Positions 6,915-14,432 of a stretch of DNA of 14,432 nt are shown here, one piece after another; within the stretch, counting starts at the first letter, position 1, and each line of letters begins with the position of its first letter. The stretch spans positions 1 to 14,432 of the forward strand of contig DNHN01000334.1 of assembly GCA_003485825.1 (NCBI GenBank). The letters are read 5' to 3'. Source of the DNA: Bacteroidota bacterium (GTDB lineage: Bacteria; Bacteroidota; Bacteroidia; NS11-12g; UBA9320). Both the position numbers and the translations under genes were made by a program. The notes under the pieces are model-generated. The model was not told where the DNA came from. It did not search any database and saw only the letters and a list, made by a program, of their open reading frames with translations.

Positions 6915-8387
6915 TTATAAGCCTAGGTTTGGGTTGGCATCTATAGCCCACTGAGGAATAGGGAAGGTAGTTCTGTCTGGCCCACTTGCAGGTTTTTCCC
7001 ACCAAGAGTTACCAAATTTACCAAAACGTATCAAATCTTGTCTTCTATGTCCTTCGCAGAATAATTCTCTTCCACGCTCCGCAAGTATATCATCTAATCC
7101 AAATCCAGAGGTGCTTACTCCAGCTCGATTTCTTATTACTTGGATGTAAGAATCTCCGTCACCAGGACCTCCATTACGTACGGCACACTCTGCTTTCATA
7201 AGGAGTATATCTGCATATCTGAATAGCGGGAAATCATTGTTTAAGTTTTCCTGAGCACCTTCTTCTATTTCGTATTTTTTGACACGAGCACCACTCATAC
7301 GTATTTCTGCAGAGGTTTTATCTGCACCTATTATTAAGCTTGGAATTTCTGGAGTCAAAACCAGGTCTGCACCTGCCGTCTCGTCAAAAAGTTTATTCCC
7401 AGCTTTGTCGTATTGTTGGCCTACCATAAACCAGCCGGACTTTCTTTTGTCTCCAGATTCATAGCTATTGTAATGGTCTTCTACAGCTGCAAATCCATTC
7501 CATGGTCCAACAGCCATACCAAAGGTCTTATCACTCAAATAGTGCAGCGTTCGCATATGCAGTCTAAATCCTTGTCTCTTGTCTTGGTCAAAAGAGATAT
7601 TGAAAATATGATCAGGTGAGTTAGAGTTGTTGGCAGTGAAAGGTGAAAGTACACTATTCGCATCTACGGAGTAGATACCAAGATTTATGACACTGTCACA
7701 GTAGGCTTCGGCTGTAGCGTAATCTGCAGATCCAGTATAGACTTCAGCATTCAGGTAAAGCTTAGCCAACAAGGTGAAGGCCATTCCTTTGGTCGCAAAT
7801 GATTTAGGACCTGATACAGGTAGTTCGTTTATATTCTCCTTAATATCTTGCAGTATGAAGTCATAGATTTCTTTCCTAGTTGTTTTAAATGGCTCTTTTG
7901 GTGCTTCAGAAAAGGAAGTGATTAGAGGTACATCACCATAATTATCCAATAGTAAATAGTAGGCAAAAGCGCGCAATACTTTCAGCTCTCCTATGATGTT
8001 TTTCGTCGCTACAGAGGTGTTTCCACTGAGCTCTAGGTCTTCTATATTTCTGTTGCATTCATTTACCAAGTCATAGATTTGACTCCACATAGAGTTTACA
8101 GCATCCACATCGTTACTCCAAGTATGAGTATGTAATACTCTCCATTTCCCTCCATCATCCCAATCTGTGAGTCGAGTAGGGAATACCACTTCGTCACTAG
8201 TAACTTCCTGAGCCCAAAACCACCATCCTGCATCATCAATGAGGTCTGATAGTTCTTTGTATGGAGCTATGGCCTTAAGTTCGGGTGAGGTAGGATCTAA
8301 TAGACTGCCATCTTTAGCAATGTCATCAAACTTCGTGCAGCTTGCTAATCCTGCGACTATTAATAGATATGTTAGTGTTTTTTTCAT
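6915..8387 (-). CDS. susD: SusD/RagB-family outer-membrane glycan-binding lipoprotein
   Basis: A 490-residue surface lipoprotein that forms the lid of the SusC transporter and captures malto-oligosaccharides. The lipoprotein signal peptide MKKTLTYLLIVAGLASC puts the lipidated cysteine at 17. The family TPR-like helices are seen in the N-terminal half (for example LKVLRAFAYYLLLDNYGDVPLI, about 135-156). The C-terminal SusD signature RELFCEGHRRQDLIRFGKF lies at about 440-458, followed by the usual ending FPIPQWAIDANPNLG. The gene starts 16 bases after the susC stop on the same strand. Substrate cannot be read from the sequence; starch products are inferred from the neighbouring amylase, SusE/F-like protein and maltose genes. 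Confidence 0.95.
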   Translation of the reverse strand: MKKTLTYLLIVAGLASCTKFDDIAKDGSLLDPTSPELKAIAPYKELSDLIDDAGWWFWAQEVTSDEVVFPTRLTDWDDGGKWRVLHTHTWSNDVDAVNSMWSQIYDLVNECNRNIEDLELSGNTSVATKNIIGELKVLRAFAYYLLLDNYGDVPLITSFSEAPKEPFKTTRKEIYDFILQDIKENINELPVSGPKSFATKGMAFTLLAKLYLNAEVYTGSADYATAEAYCDSVINLGIYSVDANSVLSPFTANNSNSPDHIFNISFDQDKRQGFRLHMRTLHYLSDKTFGMAVGPWNGFAAVEDHYNSYESGDKRKSGWFMVGQQYDKAGNKLFDETAGADLVLTPEIPSLIIGADKTSAEIRMSGARVKKYEIEEGAQENLNNDFPLFRYADILLMKAECAVRNGGPGDGDSYIQVIRNRAGVSTSGFGLDDILAERGRELFCEGHRRQDLIRFGKFGNSWWEKPASGPDRTTFPIPQWAIDANPNLGL

Positions 8388-8403
8388 TGTTCTTGATTAT
8401 TAA

Positions 8404-11385
8404 TTAAAAGCTTGCATTGACACCAAATGTAATACTTCTCGTTCTAGGATACACATCATATTGATCTCTGCCAAACTCAGAACCACTGAAGTTAAGCTCT
8501 GGATCTAGACCGGTGTATTTGGTCCACATCGCTAAGTTAGTACCATTTGCATAAATCCTTAGGTTCTTTACTTTTTTATTTTCTTTCATCGGGATGTTGT
8601 ACCCTATAGATAGATTGTCCAATTTTATAAAATCTCCATCTTCTAGGTAGTAATCACTAAAGTTTTCACTAGGAGTACTTGTTACTCCTCTATCTCGCTC
8701 CTCTAATGAGCTTTTCAGGACATTTAGTGTAGGTGCTTGTGCAGTATTACTGAATACTAATCTAGTCACGTTAAATATCTGATGCCCAAATATACCACGC
8801 AGAGCTATACTGGCATCGATGCCTTTCCAAATTTGAAAATAATTTGACCAACCAATAATTGCGTCGGGTTGTGCATTACCTACATAAACTCTTTTTGCTA
8901 CAGTCCAGTCTCTAGTCACGCCTCCGGCTTCAGTTTCAAACAGGAATGCTCCATCCGCTGAGATTCCTCTATAGACAGGGAGATAAAATGAACCTAGTGG
9001 CTGACCTGCTTCAATCTGCTGAGTGTATAATCCAGCTCCTACCAGACCTGGGCCAGAAATGGTAAGTTTTTGAATTGGATTAATACCATTACCTAAAGAG
9101 ATCGTTTGCTGAATATTTCTTGAGAAAACAAAGGTAGTCTTCCACTCAAGGTTCTTGTTCTTAATCGCAACGGCATTTATTGAAAACTCTATACCGTCAT
9201 TTCTTATTTCTCCAAGATTTTGATACTGTCGTCTCTCTCTCTCTGGCGGTACATTGAGTGCTACCTCCATTACTAAGTCTTTAGAAGTCTTGCGATAGAG
9301 CTCTAAAGATCCAGTGATTCTGTTTTTAAAAAATCCATAATCCAATCCTATATTCAGTTCATTTAGTATCTCCCACCCTAAATCAGGGTTTACTTTTACG
9401 TCATTCACTCTATTAAAGACCACTACATCATTTCCCGATCTATCCTGACTTAAACCTGAGGGTCTGAACACTACTTGGTTAGCACCTTCTGGTATGTTTG
9501 TATTACCAGTAACACCATAACCAACTCTTAGTCTCAGATCCGATACTCGTTGGATATCTTTCATGAATTTTTCTTTGGTGAGTACCCAAGCTCCTGAAGC
9601 GGCGTAGAATGTACCCCATTGTCTATTAGCCCCAAACTTAGAAGATTTATCTCTACGCAGAGATAGCGTAGCATAGTATTTCTTATCTAAATCATACGTA
9701 GCTCTTGTGAAGAAAGATGCCAAACCTACACCAGCAGCTGCGTCACTATTCACATCTCCATATATAACTTCTGAGTATGCTCCAAGATTATTTGATCCTG
9801 TACTATCATTGAATGAGTTTTCAGCTTTAGCTGAGAATCCGTTTTTCAAAGTCTGTTGCCAGGAATGCCCCCCTATAACATTGAGATTATGTATTTGAGC
9901 AAACGTCTTAGTATAAGAAATAACTTCGTCGATGTATCTATACTCCTCATTGTTATAGTACCTTTCTCCAGATCCATTGGTTCTGTTAGAGAATGAGGTA
10001 CTGGGTTGAGATTTGAAACCTTGAGCATCATTACGAGCATACGCAGTATTAACAGAAGCTGTAAGTCCTTCAGCTAGTGTGTAAGTGAATTTAGCATTAC
10101 CGAGCAATCGCTTGGCATCTCTGTCATCCTGAAGTTGATCTAGCATTGCTACAGGGTTATTGTATTGGAAGCTTCGGTCTGACTCAAAGTAACTGCCGTC
10201 TGCATTATATACAGGGTCAGTAGGACTCCTGCGCATAGCTTGATACACTGCATTTTGTGGGTCACTACCCCCGTCATACTTCTTGTAGCTATTTTCCTCC
10301 ATAGTACCACTGAGTCTGAAGTTCATTACAAGTTTATCATTCAATGCTTTTTGAGAGATGTTCATTCTACCGATGTACCTATCCTTGGTCGTACCTTTAA
10401 GTACACCATCTAGATTATTCGCAGATATGGACACCCTAAAGTTACCAGACTTGTGCGTTTGATTTACAGCCACAGTATGTTGTTGTGATACCCCTGTTTT
10501 GTATATTTCATCTTGCCAGTTTGTATTGGCACCCCCATCTTGAAAGTTAGCAGAACCTATATCAGTTGCTAATTGGCGTATTTCGTCACCAGATAGGAAC
10601 TCTAATCTATTTGCTACGTTATCTATAGATACAAAACCAGAATACTCTACCGTGGTAACAGGTTCTCCATTTCCTATAGCAAGGTTAGAACCCCTGGTAG
10701 TAATTATTACTACTCCATTTGCTCCTTGAGTACCATAGAGAGAAGTAGATGCAGCGTCCTTTAATATGTTAAAAGATGCTATATCATCTGGATTAATAGT
10801 GGTAGGGTCTATACCTACTACTCCATCTACTACGTATAGTGGATCGGTGCTTCCCGTTACACTTGCAGAACTTCTAATATTTACACTAAATCCTTTGTTG
10901 GGATCACCACCTGACTTTGATACATTCACACCTGCAGCCTTACCTTGTATACCTTGTATAGGGTCTGTCACACGACCTTTAATAAGTTCATCAGCTGTTA
11001 CCTGAGTTACAGCTCCTGTTTTATCACTTTTTTTCTGTGTACCGTAAGCAATAACTAGCACCTCATCCAGTTTGTCTTCCGACACCATGAATACGGAAAA
11101 GTTAGTCTGATTACCTAGCTCAATGATTTGGGTGGTATATCCCACAAAAGATATCTTGATACTAGAGACTCCGGCGGGCACTGTCATCGTAAACTTGCCT
11201 TCAGTATCGGATATAGCACCTCCCTTGGCACCTTCAGGAGTCACGTAAGCACCAACTAGAGCTTCTTTAGTGTCTGCATCTTGTATAGAACCTGTGATTT
11301 GGGATTGAGCATAAGAAAATGCTGCTAAAAACAGGGCGAATAGGAGTACACTTCCACGCTGAATACTTGCTGTTGTTTTTTTCAT
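8404..11385 (-). CDS. susC: SusC/RagA-family TonB-dependent outer-membrane transporter
   Basis: A 993-residue TonB-linked outer-membrane channel that imports oligosaccharides captured by SusD. A signal peptide ends at FSYA-Q (26/27). The carboxypeptidase-regulatory-like domain covers about 28-100 (ITGSIQDADTKEALVGAYV...). The TonB-box region LDEVLVIAYGTQKKSDKTGA spans 106-125. The plug domain carries DPLYVVDGV (181-189), SFNILKDAASTSLYGTQGAN (204-223) and GVVIITTRG, and the 22-strand barrel ends with the aromatic terminus FGVNASF. Length is standard for maltodextrin SusC proteins. It is the first gene of a three-gene operon with a well-matched promoter and an operator immediately upstream of its ATG. 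The ATG chosen gives a complete signal peptide. Confidence 0.96.
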   Translation of the reverse strand: MKKTTASIQRGSVLLFALFLAAFSYAQSQITGSIQDADTKEALVGAYVTPEGAKGGAISDTEGKFTMTVPAGVSSIKISFVGYTTQIIELGNQTNFSVFMVSEDKLDEVLVIAYGTQKKSDKTGAVTQVTADELIKGRVTDPIQGIQGKAAGVNVSKSGGDPNKGFSVNIRSSASVTGSTDPLYVVDGVVGIDPTTINPDDIASFNILKDAASTSLYGTQGANGVVIITTRGSNLAIGNGEPVTTVEYSGFVSIDNVANRLEFLSGDEIRQLATDIGSANFQDGGANTNWQDEIYKTGVSQQHTVAVNQTHKSGNFRVSISANNLDGVLKGTTKDRYIGRMNISQKALNDKLVMNFRLSGTMEENSYKKYDGGSDPQNAVYQAMRRSPTDPVYNADGSYFESDRSFQYNNPVAMLDQLQDDRDAKRLLGNAKFTYTLAEGLTASVNTAYARNDAQGFKSQPSTSFSNRTNGSGERYYNNEEYRYIDEVISYTKTFAQIHNLNVIGGHSWQQTLKNGFSAKAENSFNDSTGSNNLGAYSEVIYGDVNSDAAAGVGLASFFTRATYDLDKKYYATLSLRRDKSSKFGANRQWGTFYAASGAWVLTKEKFMKDIQRVSDLRLRVGYGVTGNTNIPEGANQVVFRPSGLSQDRSGNDVVVFNRVNDVKVNPDLGWEILNELNIGLDYGFFKNRITGSLELYRKTSKDLVMEVALNVPPERERRQYQNLGEIRNDGIEFSINAVAIKNKNLEWKTTFVFSRNIQQTISLGNGINPIQKLTISGPGLVGAGLYTQQIEAGQPLGSFYLPVYRGISADGAFLFETEAGGVTRDWTVAKRVYVGNAQPDAIIGWSNYFQIWKGIDASIALRGIFGHQIFNVTRLVFSNTAQAPTLNVLKSSLEERDRGVTSTPSENFSDYYLEDGDFIKLDNLSIGYNIPMKENKKVKNLRIYANGTNLAMWTKYTGLDPELNFSGSEFGRDQYDVYPRTRSITFGVNASF

Positions 11386-11402
11386 TTGTTGGCTTAAAAT
11401 TA

Positions 11403-11427
11403 ACTTAGTGTCATTTTTACACTAAGT
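11403..11427. promoter_or_regulatory. Operator site 2 (putative NUDIX-regulator site in front of susC)
   Basis: A perfect inverted repeat with 9-base arms, ACTTAGTGT (11403-11411) and ACACTAAGT (11419-11427), around the spacer CATTTTT. It lies 17 bases upstream of the susC ATG and about 10 bases downstream of the predicted -7 element, so it sits in the 5' untranslated region. That is a typical position for a repressor that blocks elongation or promoter clearance. Bases 11403-11424 are identical to 11582-11603, spacer included. Confidence 0.8.
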
Positions 11428-11437
11428 ATTGCAGTCA

Positions 11438-11468
11438 CAAATATATATTTTAGGTAATATAAACCAAA
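11438..11468 (-). promoter_or_regulatory. Promoter of the susC-susD-susE/F operon
   Basis: Read on the minus strand, the -33 element TTTG (11468-11465) is followed by exactly 19 bases and then by the -7 element TATATTTG (11445-11438), a full match to the Bacteroidota primary sigma consensus TTTG-N19-TANNTTTG. The start of transcription should lie near 11433, giving a leader of about 48 bases that contains operator site 2. The -33 element is inside the separate palindrome at 11457-11483. Confidence 0.75.
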
Positions 11469-11483
11469 TTTTATGGTTTATAT
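11457..11483. promoter_or_regulatory. Second palindrome overlapping the susC -33 element
   Basis: Perfect inverted repeat with 10-base arms, ATATAAACCA (11457-11466) and TGGTTTATAT (11474-11483), around the 7-base spacer AATTTTA. Its sequence is unrelated to the ACTTAGTGT sites, although the arm spacing is the same. It covers the predicted -33 TTTG of susC. It may bind a second regulator acting on susC. It could instead form a weak hairpin, but there is no flanking T-tract typical of a terminator. Confidence 0.5.
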
Positions 11484-11581
11484 TTTTGTCCGATTTTAAT
11501 AAGTTTATTGCTATTAATTTATTGATAATAAGAGGTTTAATTATATAGTAGAGTGTTGAGACAAAATAATAATTAGAAAAG

Positions 11582-11606
11582 ACTTAGTGTCATTTTTACA
11601 CTATTA
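11582..11606. promoter_or_regulatory. Operator site 3 (putative NUDIX-regulator site in front of the amylase gene)
   Basis: Left arm ACTTAGTGT (11582-11590), spacer CATTTTT and right arm ACACTATTA (11598-11606). The inverted repeat is perfect over TAGTGT/ACACTA. It is identical to site 2 over 22 bases and lies 37 bases upstream of the amylase ATG. The centres of sites 2 and 3 are 179 bases apart. Confidence 0.75.
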
Positions 11607-11607
11607 G

Positions 11608-11638
11608 TTGACAGAGAGTATAAATTGATGCAATTTTG
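11608..11638 (+). promoter_or_regulatory. Weak candidate promoter of the amylase gene
   Basis: TTG at 11608-11610 is followed after 20 bases by CAATTTTG (11631-11638), one mismatch from TANNTTTG. This would place the transcription start within a few bases of the ATG at 11644, giving an almost leaderless message. No better TTTG-N19-TANNTTTG pair was found in 11484-11643. If this promoter is real, operator site 3 lies just upstream of the -33 element. Confidence 0.25.
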
Positions 11639-11643
11639 GGCCT

Positions 11644-14394
11644 ATGAATATCAAATCTTATCCTTTAGGTATTATTGGTGTATTAATGTGTTTTACAACT
11701 TATGCTCAAGTGGTGAGTACCACGCCATCTTTTCCAACTATTACAGATGCTATTACTATTACTTTCGATGCAGCAGAAGGTAACGGTGGTTTAGCTGGTT
11801 TTACCGGAACACTATATGCTCATACAGGAGTTATTACAAATTTAAGTACGTCCAACTCTGATTGGAAGTACGTACAGGGTACTTGGGGAACAGCCAATGC
11901 TCCACTTATGACAAGCATAGGTGGCGGCAAGTACATCTTATCTATACCAGACATAAAAGCATTTTACAGTGTGCCTGCTGGTGAAGACGTAGAAAAAATT
12001 GCCATACTTTTTCGAAATGAAGCTGGAGATAAGTCTGGACGAGCCTCAGATGGCGGAGACATTTTTATTGATATTTTTCAACCCGGCCTTTTTGCAAGTT
12101 TCACTAAGCCAATAGTCAACAGTATGTATAGTGTAGGGGAGACGATAGAACTTGTTTCAGAGTCTTCTGTTGCAGGTACTCATATCCAATCGCTAAATGG
12201 GGCGTCTGTAAAAACAGGCAGCGGTAATGTACTTACTCATACACTTACGGCAACTACTGCAGGTAATTTTACTGCCACACTATCTGTTTCAGATGGAATG
12301 AGTACTGCTACCGATACCGTATCTTTCGTAGTGAACCCTGCAGTGAATACTGCCAATTTCCCAGCAGGAAACAAGCTGGGAATCAACTATAATTCAGCCA
12401 CGAGTATCACGTTGGGTTTGTATGCTCCTTTTAAAGAGTATGTGTATGTACTAGGAGATTTTAATGATTGGACAGTAAATACCGACTTTTACATGAACCG
12501 TGATCAGGATAATGCCACTTGGTGGATTACTATAAACGGTCTAGAGCCTGGTAAAAAATATGCATTTCAATATCTCGTAGATGGGAATATTAAAATAGCA
12601 GATCCGTTTAGTGCATTGGTCTTAGATCCTGGTAATGATAGGGCTATAGATGCTAGTACTTACCCAAATCCACATCCGTATCCGGATGGTAAGACTACGG
12701 GGTACGCTACGCTCTTAGAAATGGATAAGCCCTTGTACAGCTGGGAGGTGACAGATTTTGATGCACCAGAAGAGAATGAGTTGATAGTCTATGAGTTGCT
12801 CGTCAGAGATTTTGTATCCGCTCATAATTATGAGACGGTACTAGATTCTTTGGACTATTTAGAAAAATTAGGGGTAAATGCTATCGAGCTTATGCCTGTA
12901 AATGAGTTTGAAGGAAACGAGAGTTGGGGCTATAACCCTTCCTATCACAGTGCGTTGGATAAATACTACGGTACTCCAGAATCATTTAAAAAACTAGTAG
13001 ACGAATGCCATAAGCGAGGGATAGCAGTGATTTTAGATGTGGTATACAATCATGCATTTAGTCAAAACCCGCTGTGTCAATTGTATTGGGATGCGACGGC
13101 ATTCAAACCTACTGCACAGAGTCCATATGTAAATCCAGATGCCAAGCATGACTTTAATGTAGGATATGATCTCAATCATGAAAGTCCAGCTATACGCCAG
13201 TATGTAAAACAGACTATGGAATGGTGGCTCACAGAGTATAAAATAGATGGTTTTAGATTTGACTTGAGTAAAGGCTTTACGCAGAAAAACACGCTCGGTA
13301 ACGTAGGAGCATGGGGACAATATGATGGCTCTCGTGTAAATAATATTAAGCGTATCTATAGTGAAGTGAAAGCTGTGAATCCAAATGCTTATGTCATTTT
13401 AGAACACTTTGCAGAAAATACGGAAGAAAAAGACTTAGCAAATTATGGCTGTATGTTTTGGGGGAACTTAAACAAGGAGGGTACAGAGGCTGCTATGGGA
13501 TATAATTCTAATTTTAGCGGTGCATACCATAAAAATAAAGGGTGGAATAATCCCAAAAATATTGCTTTTGTGGAAAGTCATGACGAAGAACGGATGATGT
13601 ATAAGAGTCTTCAGTTTGGTAATACGAATGGAGATTACAGCGCAAAGGATATCGACATAGCCTTGGATAGAAATGAGTTGGTATGGGTTGTTTTTAGTGC
13701 TATTCCCGGTCCTAAGATGATTTGGCAATTTCAAGAGCTAGGATATGACTATAGCATAGATTTTAATGGAAGAGTAGGTAATAAGCCTATAAAATGGGAC
13801 TATTACAACGCGAGTAATCGCAAGGATGTATATAAAGTGATGGCTGAAATGAATAAGTTAAAAGCTACCTACGATGCTTTTGACGGTGCAGATGTCAGCT
13901 TAGATTTAGGTGGTAAAGGAAAGCGTGTACACCTGACTAATGCAGATCAAAACTTTGTGATTATGGGAAATTTTGATGTAACAAGTATTGATATGGTCGC
14001 AGATTTTCAAAGTGCAGGAATGTGGTATGAGTACTTTAGTGGAGACAGCATAAGTGTCACCGATATCAAGATGGAACTAAGCTTTGCCGCTGGAGAGTAT
14101 AGCGTATGGACAGATAAGCGTATCAAAACGGAACAGCGAGTGAGTAGTGTAGATGAGTACAATGTGGGCCTAAGCATATATCCAAATCCGATACAAAATG
14201 AAGTGTACATTAGTTTGAGAGAAGGTATGGCCACTCGATTTACATTGTTAAACACCAATGGTCAAAGTGTTCTAGCACAGGACTTGACTAACTCTAAAGA
14301 CTTTGTTATAGCTACAGGAGCACTGAGCCGCGGGATTTATTATCTCCAAGTATATACTGCAGCCGGCAGAATCACTACCAAGCTAGTGAAGTAA
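11644..14394 (+). CDS. Secreted GH13 alpha-amylase with CBM48-like module and type IX secretion tail
   Basis: A 916-residue endo-acting starch hydrolase expected outside the cell. A signal peptide ends at TTYA-Q (21/22). An N-terminal beta-domain (about 22-150, resembling those found before Bacteroidota amylases) is followed by an Ig/PKD-like domain (about 153-231). A CBM48-like module (about 240-325, VLGDFNDWTVN) comes next, then the GH13 barrel from about 378. GH13 regions are visible: I DVVYNH (465-470), II GFRFDLSKG with nucleophile Asp540, III ILEHFAE with acid Glu587, and IV FVESHDEER with His646-Asp647. The end carries a T9SS type-A sorting domain (about 842-916, SIYPNPIQNEVY ... GIYYLQVYTAAGRITTKLVK). 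The ATG at 11644 gives a complete signal peptide; the next ATG (Met15) would destroy it. The gene diverges from susC with operator site 3 upstream. Exact specificity (starch, glycogen or pullulan) is uncertain. Confidence 0.95.
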   Translation: MNIKSYPLGIIGVLMCFTTYAQVVSTTPSFPTITDAITITFDAAEGNGGLAGFTGTLYAHTGVITNLSTSNSDWKYVQGTWGTANAPLMTSIGGGKYILSIPDIKAFYSVPAGEDVEKIAILFRNEAGDKSGRASDGGDIFIDIFQPGLFASFTKPIVNSMYSVGETIELVSESSVAGTHIQSLNGASVKTGSGNVLTHTLTATTAGNFTATLSVSDGMSTATDTVSFVVNPAVNTANFPAGNKLGINYNSATSITLGLYAPFKEYVYVLGDFNDWTVNTDFYMNRDQDNATWWITINGLEPGKKYAFQYLVDGNIKIADPFSALVLDPGNDRAIDASTYPNPHPYPDGKTTGYATLLEMDKPLYSWEVTDFDAPEENELIVYELLVRDFVSAHNYETVLDSLDYLEKLGVNAIELMPVNEFEGNESWGYNPSYHSALDKYYGTPESFKKLVDECHKRGIAVILDVVYNHAFSQNPLCQLYWDATAFKPTAQSPYVNPDAKHDFNVGYDLNHESPAIRQYVKQTMEWWLTEYKIDGFRFDLSKGFTQKNTLGNVGAWGQYDGSRVNNIKRIYSEVKAVNPNAYVILEHFAENTEEKDLANYGCMFWGNLNKEGTEAAMGYNSNFSGAYHKNKGWNNPKNIAFVESHDEERMMYKSLQFGNTNGDYSAKDIDIALDRNELVWVVFSAIPGPKMIWQFQELGYDYSIDFNGRVGNKPIKWDYYNASNRKDVYKVMAEMNKLKATYDAFDGADVSLDLGGKGKRVHLTNADQNFVIMGNFDVTSIDMVADFQSAGMWYEYFSGDSISVTDIKMELSFAAGEYSVWTDKRIKTEQRVSSVDEYNVGLSIYPNPIQNEVYISLREGMATRFTLLNTNGQSVLAQDLTNSKDFVIATGALSRGIYYLQVYTAAGRITTKLVK

Positions 14395-14412
14395 GCTGTA
14401 CGTAACATATAG

Positions 14413-14432
14413 ATGAAAAAGAGTCGCCACTA
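14413..14432 (+). CDS. Possible start of a following gene (partial), or alternatively a terminator arm
   Basis: Eighteen bases after the amylase stop an ATG begins MKKSRH and then leaves the window; such a Lys-rich start would suit a signal peptide. The same bases (GAAAAAGAGTCGCCACTA) also look like the A-run and 5' arm of an intrinsic terminator whose 3' arm would lie outside. The window cannot decide between the two. Confidence 0.25.

Noticed and set aside
13033..13734. Minus-strand open frames inside the amylase gene (13033-13320 and 13468-13734)
   Set aside because: They lie wholly within a well-supported coding region, have low-complexity hydrophobic composition and no family features.
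11686..14394. Alternative amylase start at the second in-frame ATG (Met15)
   Set aside because: It would remove most of the hydrophobic signal peptide, while the first ATG gives a complete one.
1..14432. CRISPR arrays, tRNA or rRNA genes, insertion-sequence ends, prophage genes
   Set aside because: No regularly spaced repeats, cloverleaf-like or rRNA-like sequence, transposase or terminal inverted repeats were recognised. The window is a coherent metabolic locus.

Overview
The window looks like part of the chromosome of an environmental, probably marine or aquatic, member of the Bacteroidota (flavobacterial or saprospiral type). The evidence is a SusC/SusD pair, lipoproteins with a KEDED-type surface-export tail, a type IX secretion (T9SS) C-terminal tail on the amylase, Bacteroidota-type promoter elements (TTTG, 19 bases, TATATTTG), moderate to low GC, and no obvious Shine-Dalgarno sites. 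The genus cannot be told from the sequence. The window holds a starch/maltodextrin polysaccharide utilization locus.

Layout. Bases 1-2782 (minus strand) are a cytoplasmic maltose-catabolism operon read right to left: a BadF-type sugar kinase, beta-phosphoglucomutase (pgmB), and a GH65 maltose phosphorylase cut by the left edge. Bases 2783-2881 are a divergent control region. Bases 2882-5021 (plus) are a two-gene operon: a NUDIX-type winged-helix regulator and an SLC45/GPH-type sugar permease. Bases 5022-5668 are a convergent gap with no convincing gene, ending in a strong terminator. Bases 5669-11385 (minus) are a susC-susD-susE/F-like operon. Bases 11386-11643 are a second divergent control region. 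Bases 11644-14394 (plus) encode a multidomain secreted GH13 alpha-amylase. A possible gene start lies at the right edge.

How the parts work together (inference from families). The secreted amylase cuts starch. The SusE/F-like and SusD lipoproteins bind the products and SusC imports them across the outer membrane. The permease brings maltose into the cytoplasm, where maltose phosphorylase makes glucose and beta-glucose-1-phosphate. pgmB turns the latter into glucose-6-phosphate, and the kinase probably phosphorylates the free glucose.

Main discovery. Three sites share an identical 9-base left arm (ACTTAGTGT), a 7-base spacer and a right arm beginning ACACT. One lies between the kinase and the regulator, one just downstream of the susC promoter, and one upstream of the amylase. 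They make a coherent candidate regulon for the locally encoded NUDIX-type regulator, whose NUDIX box is degenerate. No LacI-, AraC- or SusR-type regulator is present in the window. A second, unrelated 27-base palindrome overlaps the susC -33 element and may bind a further regulator.
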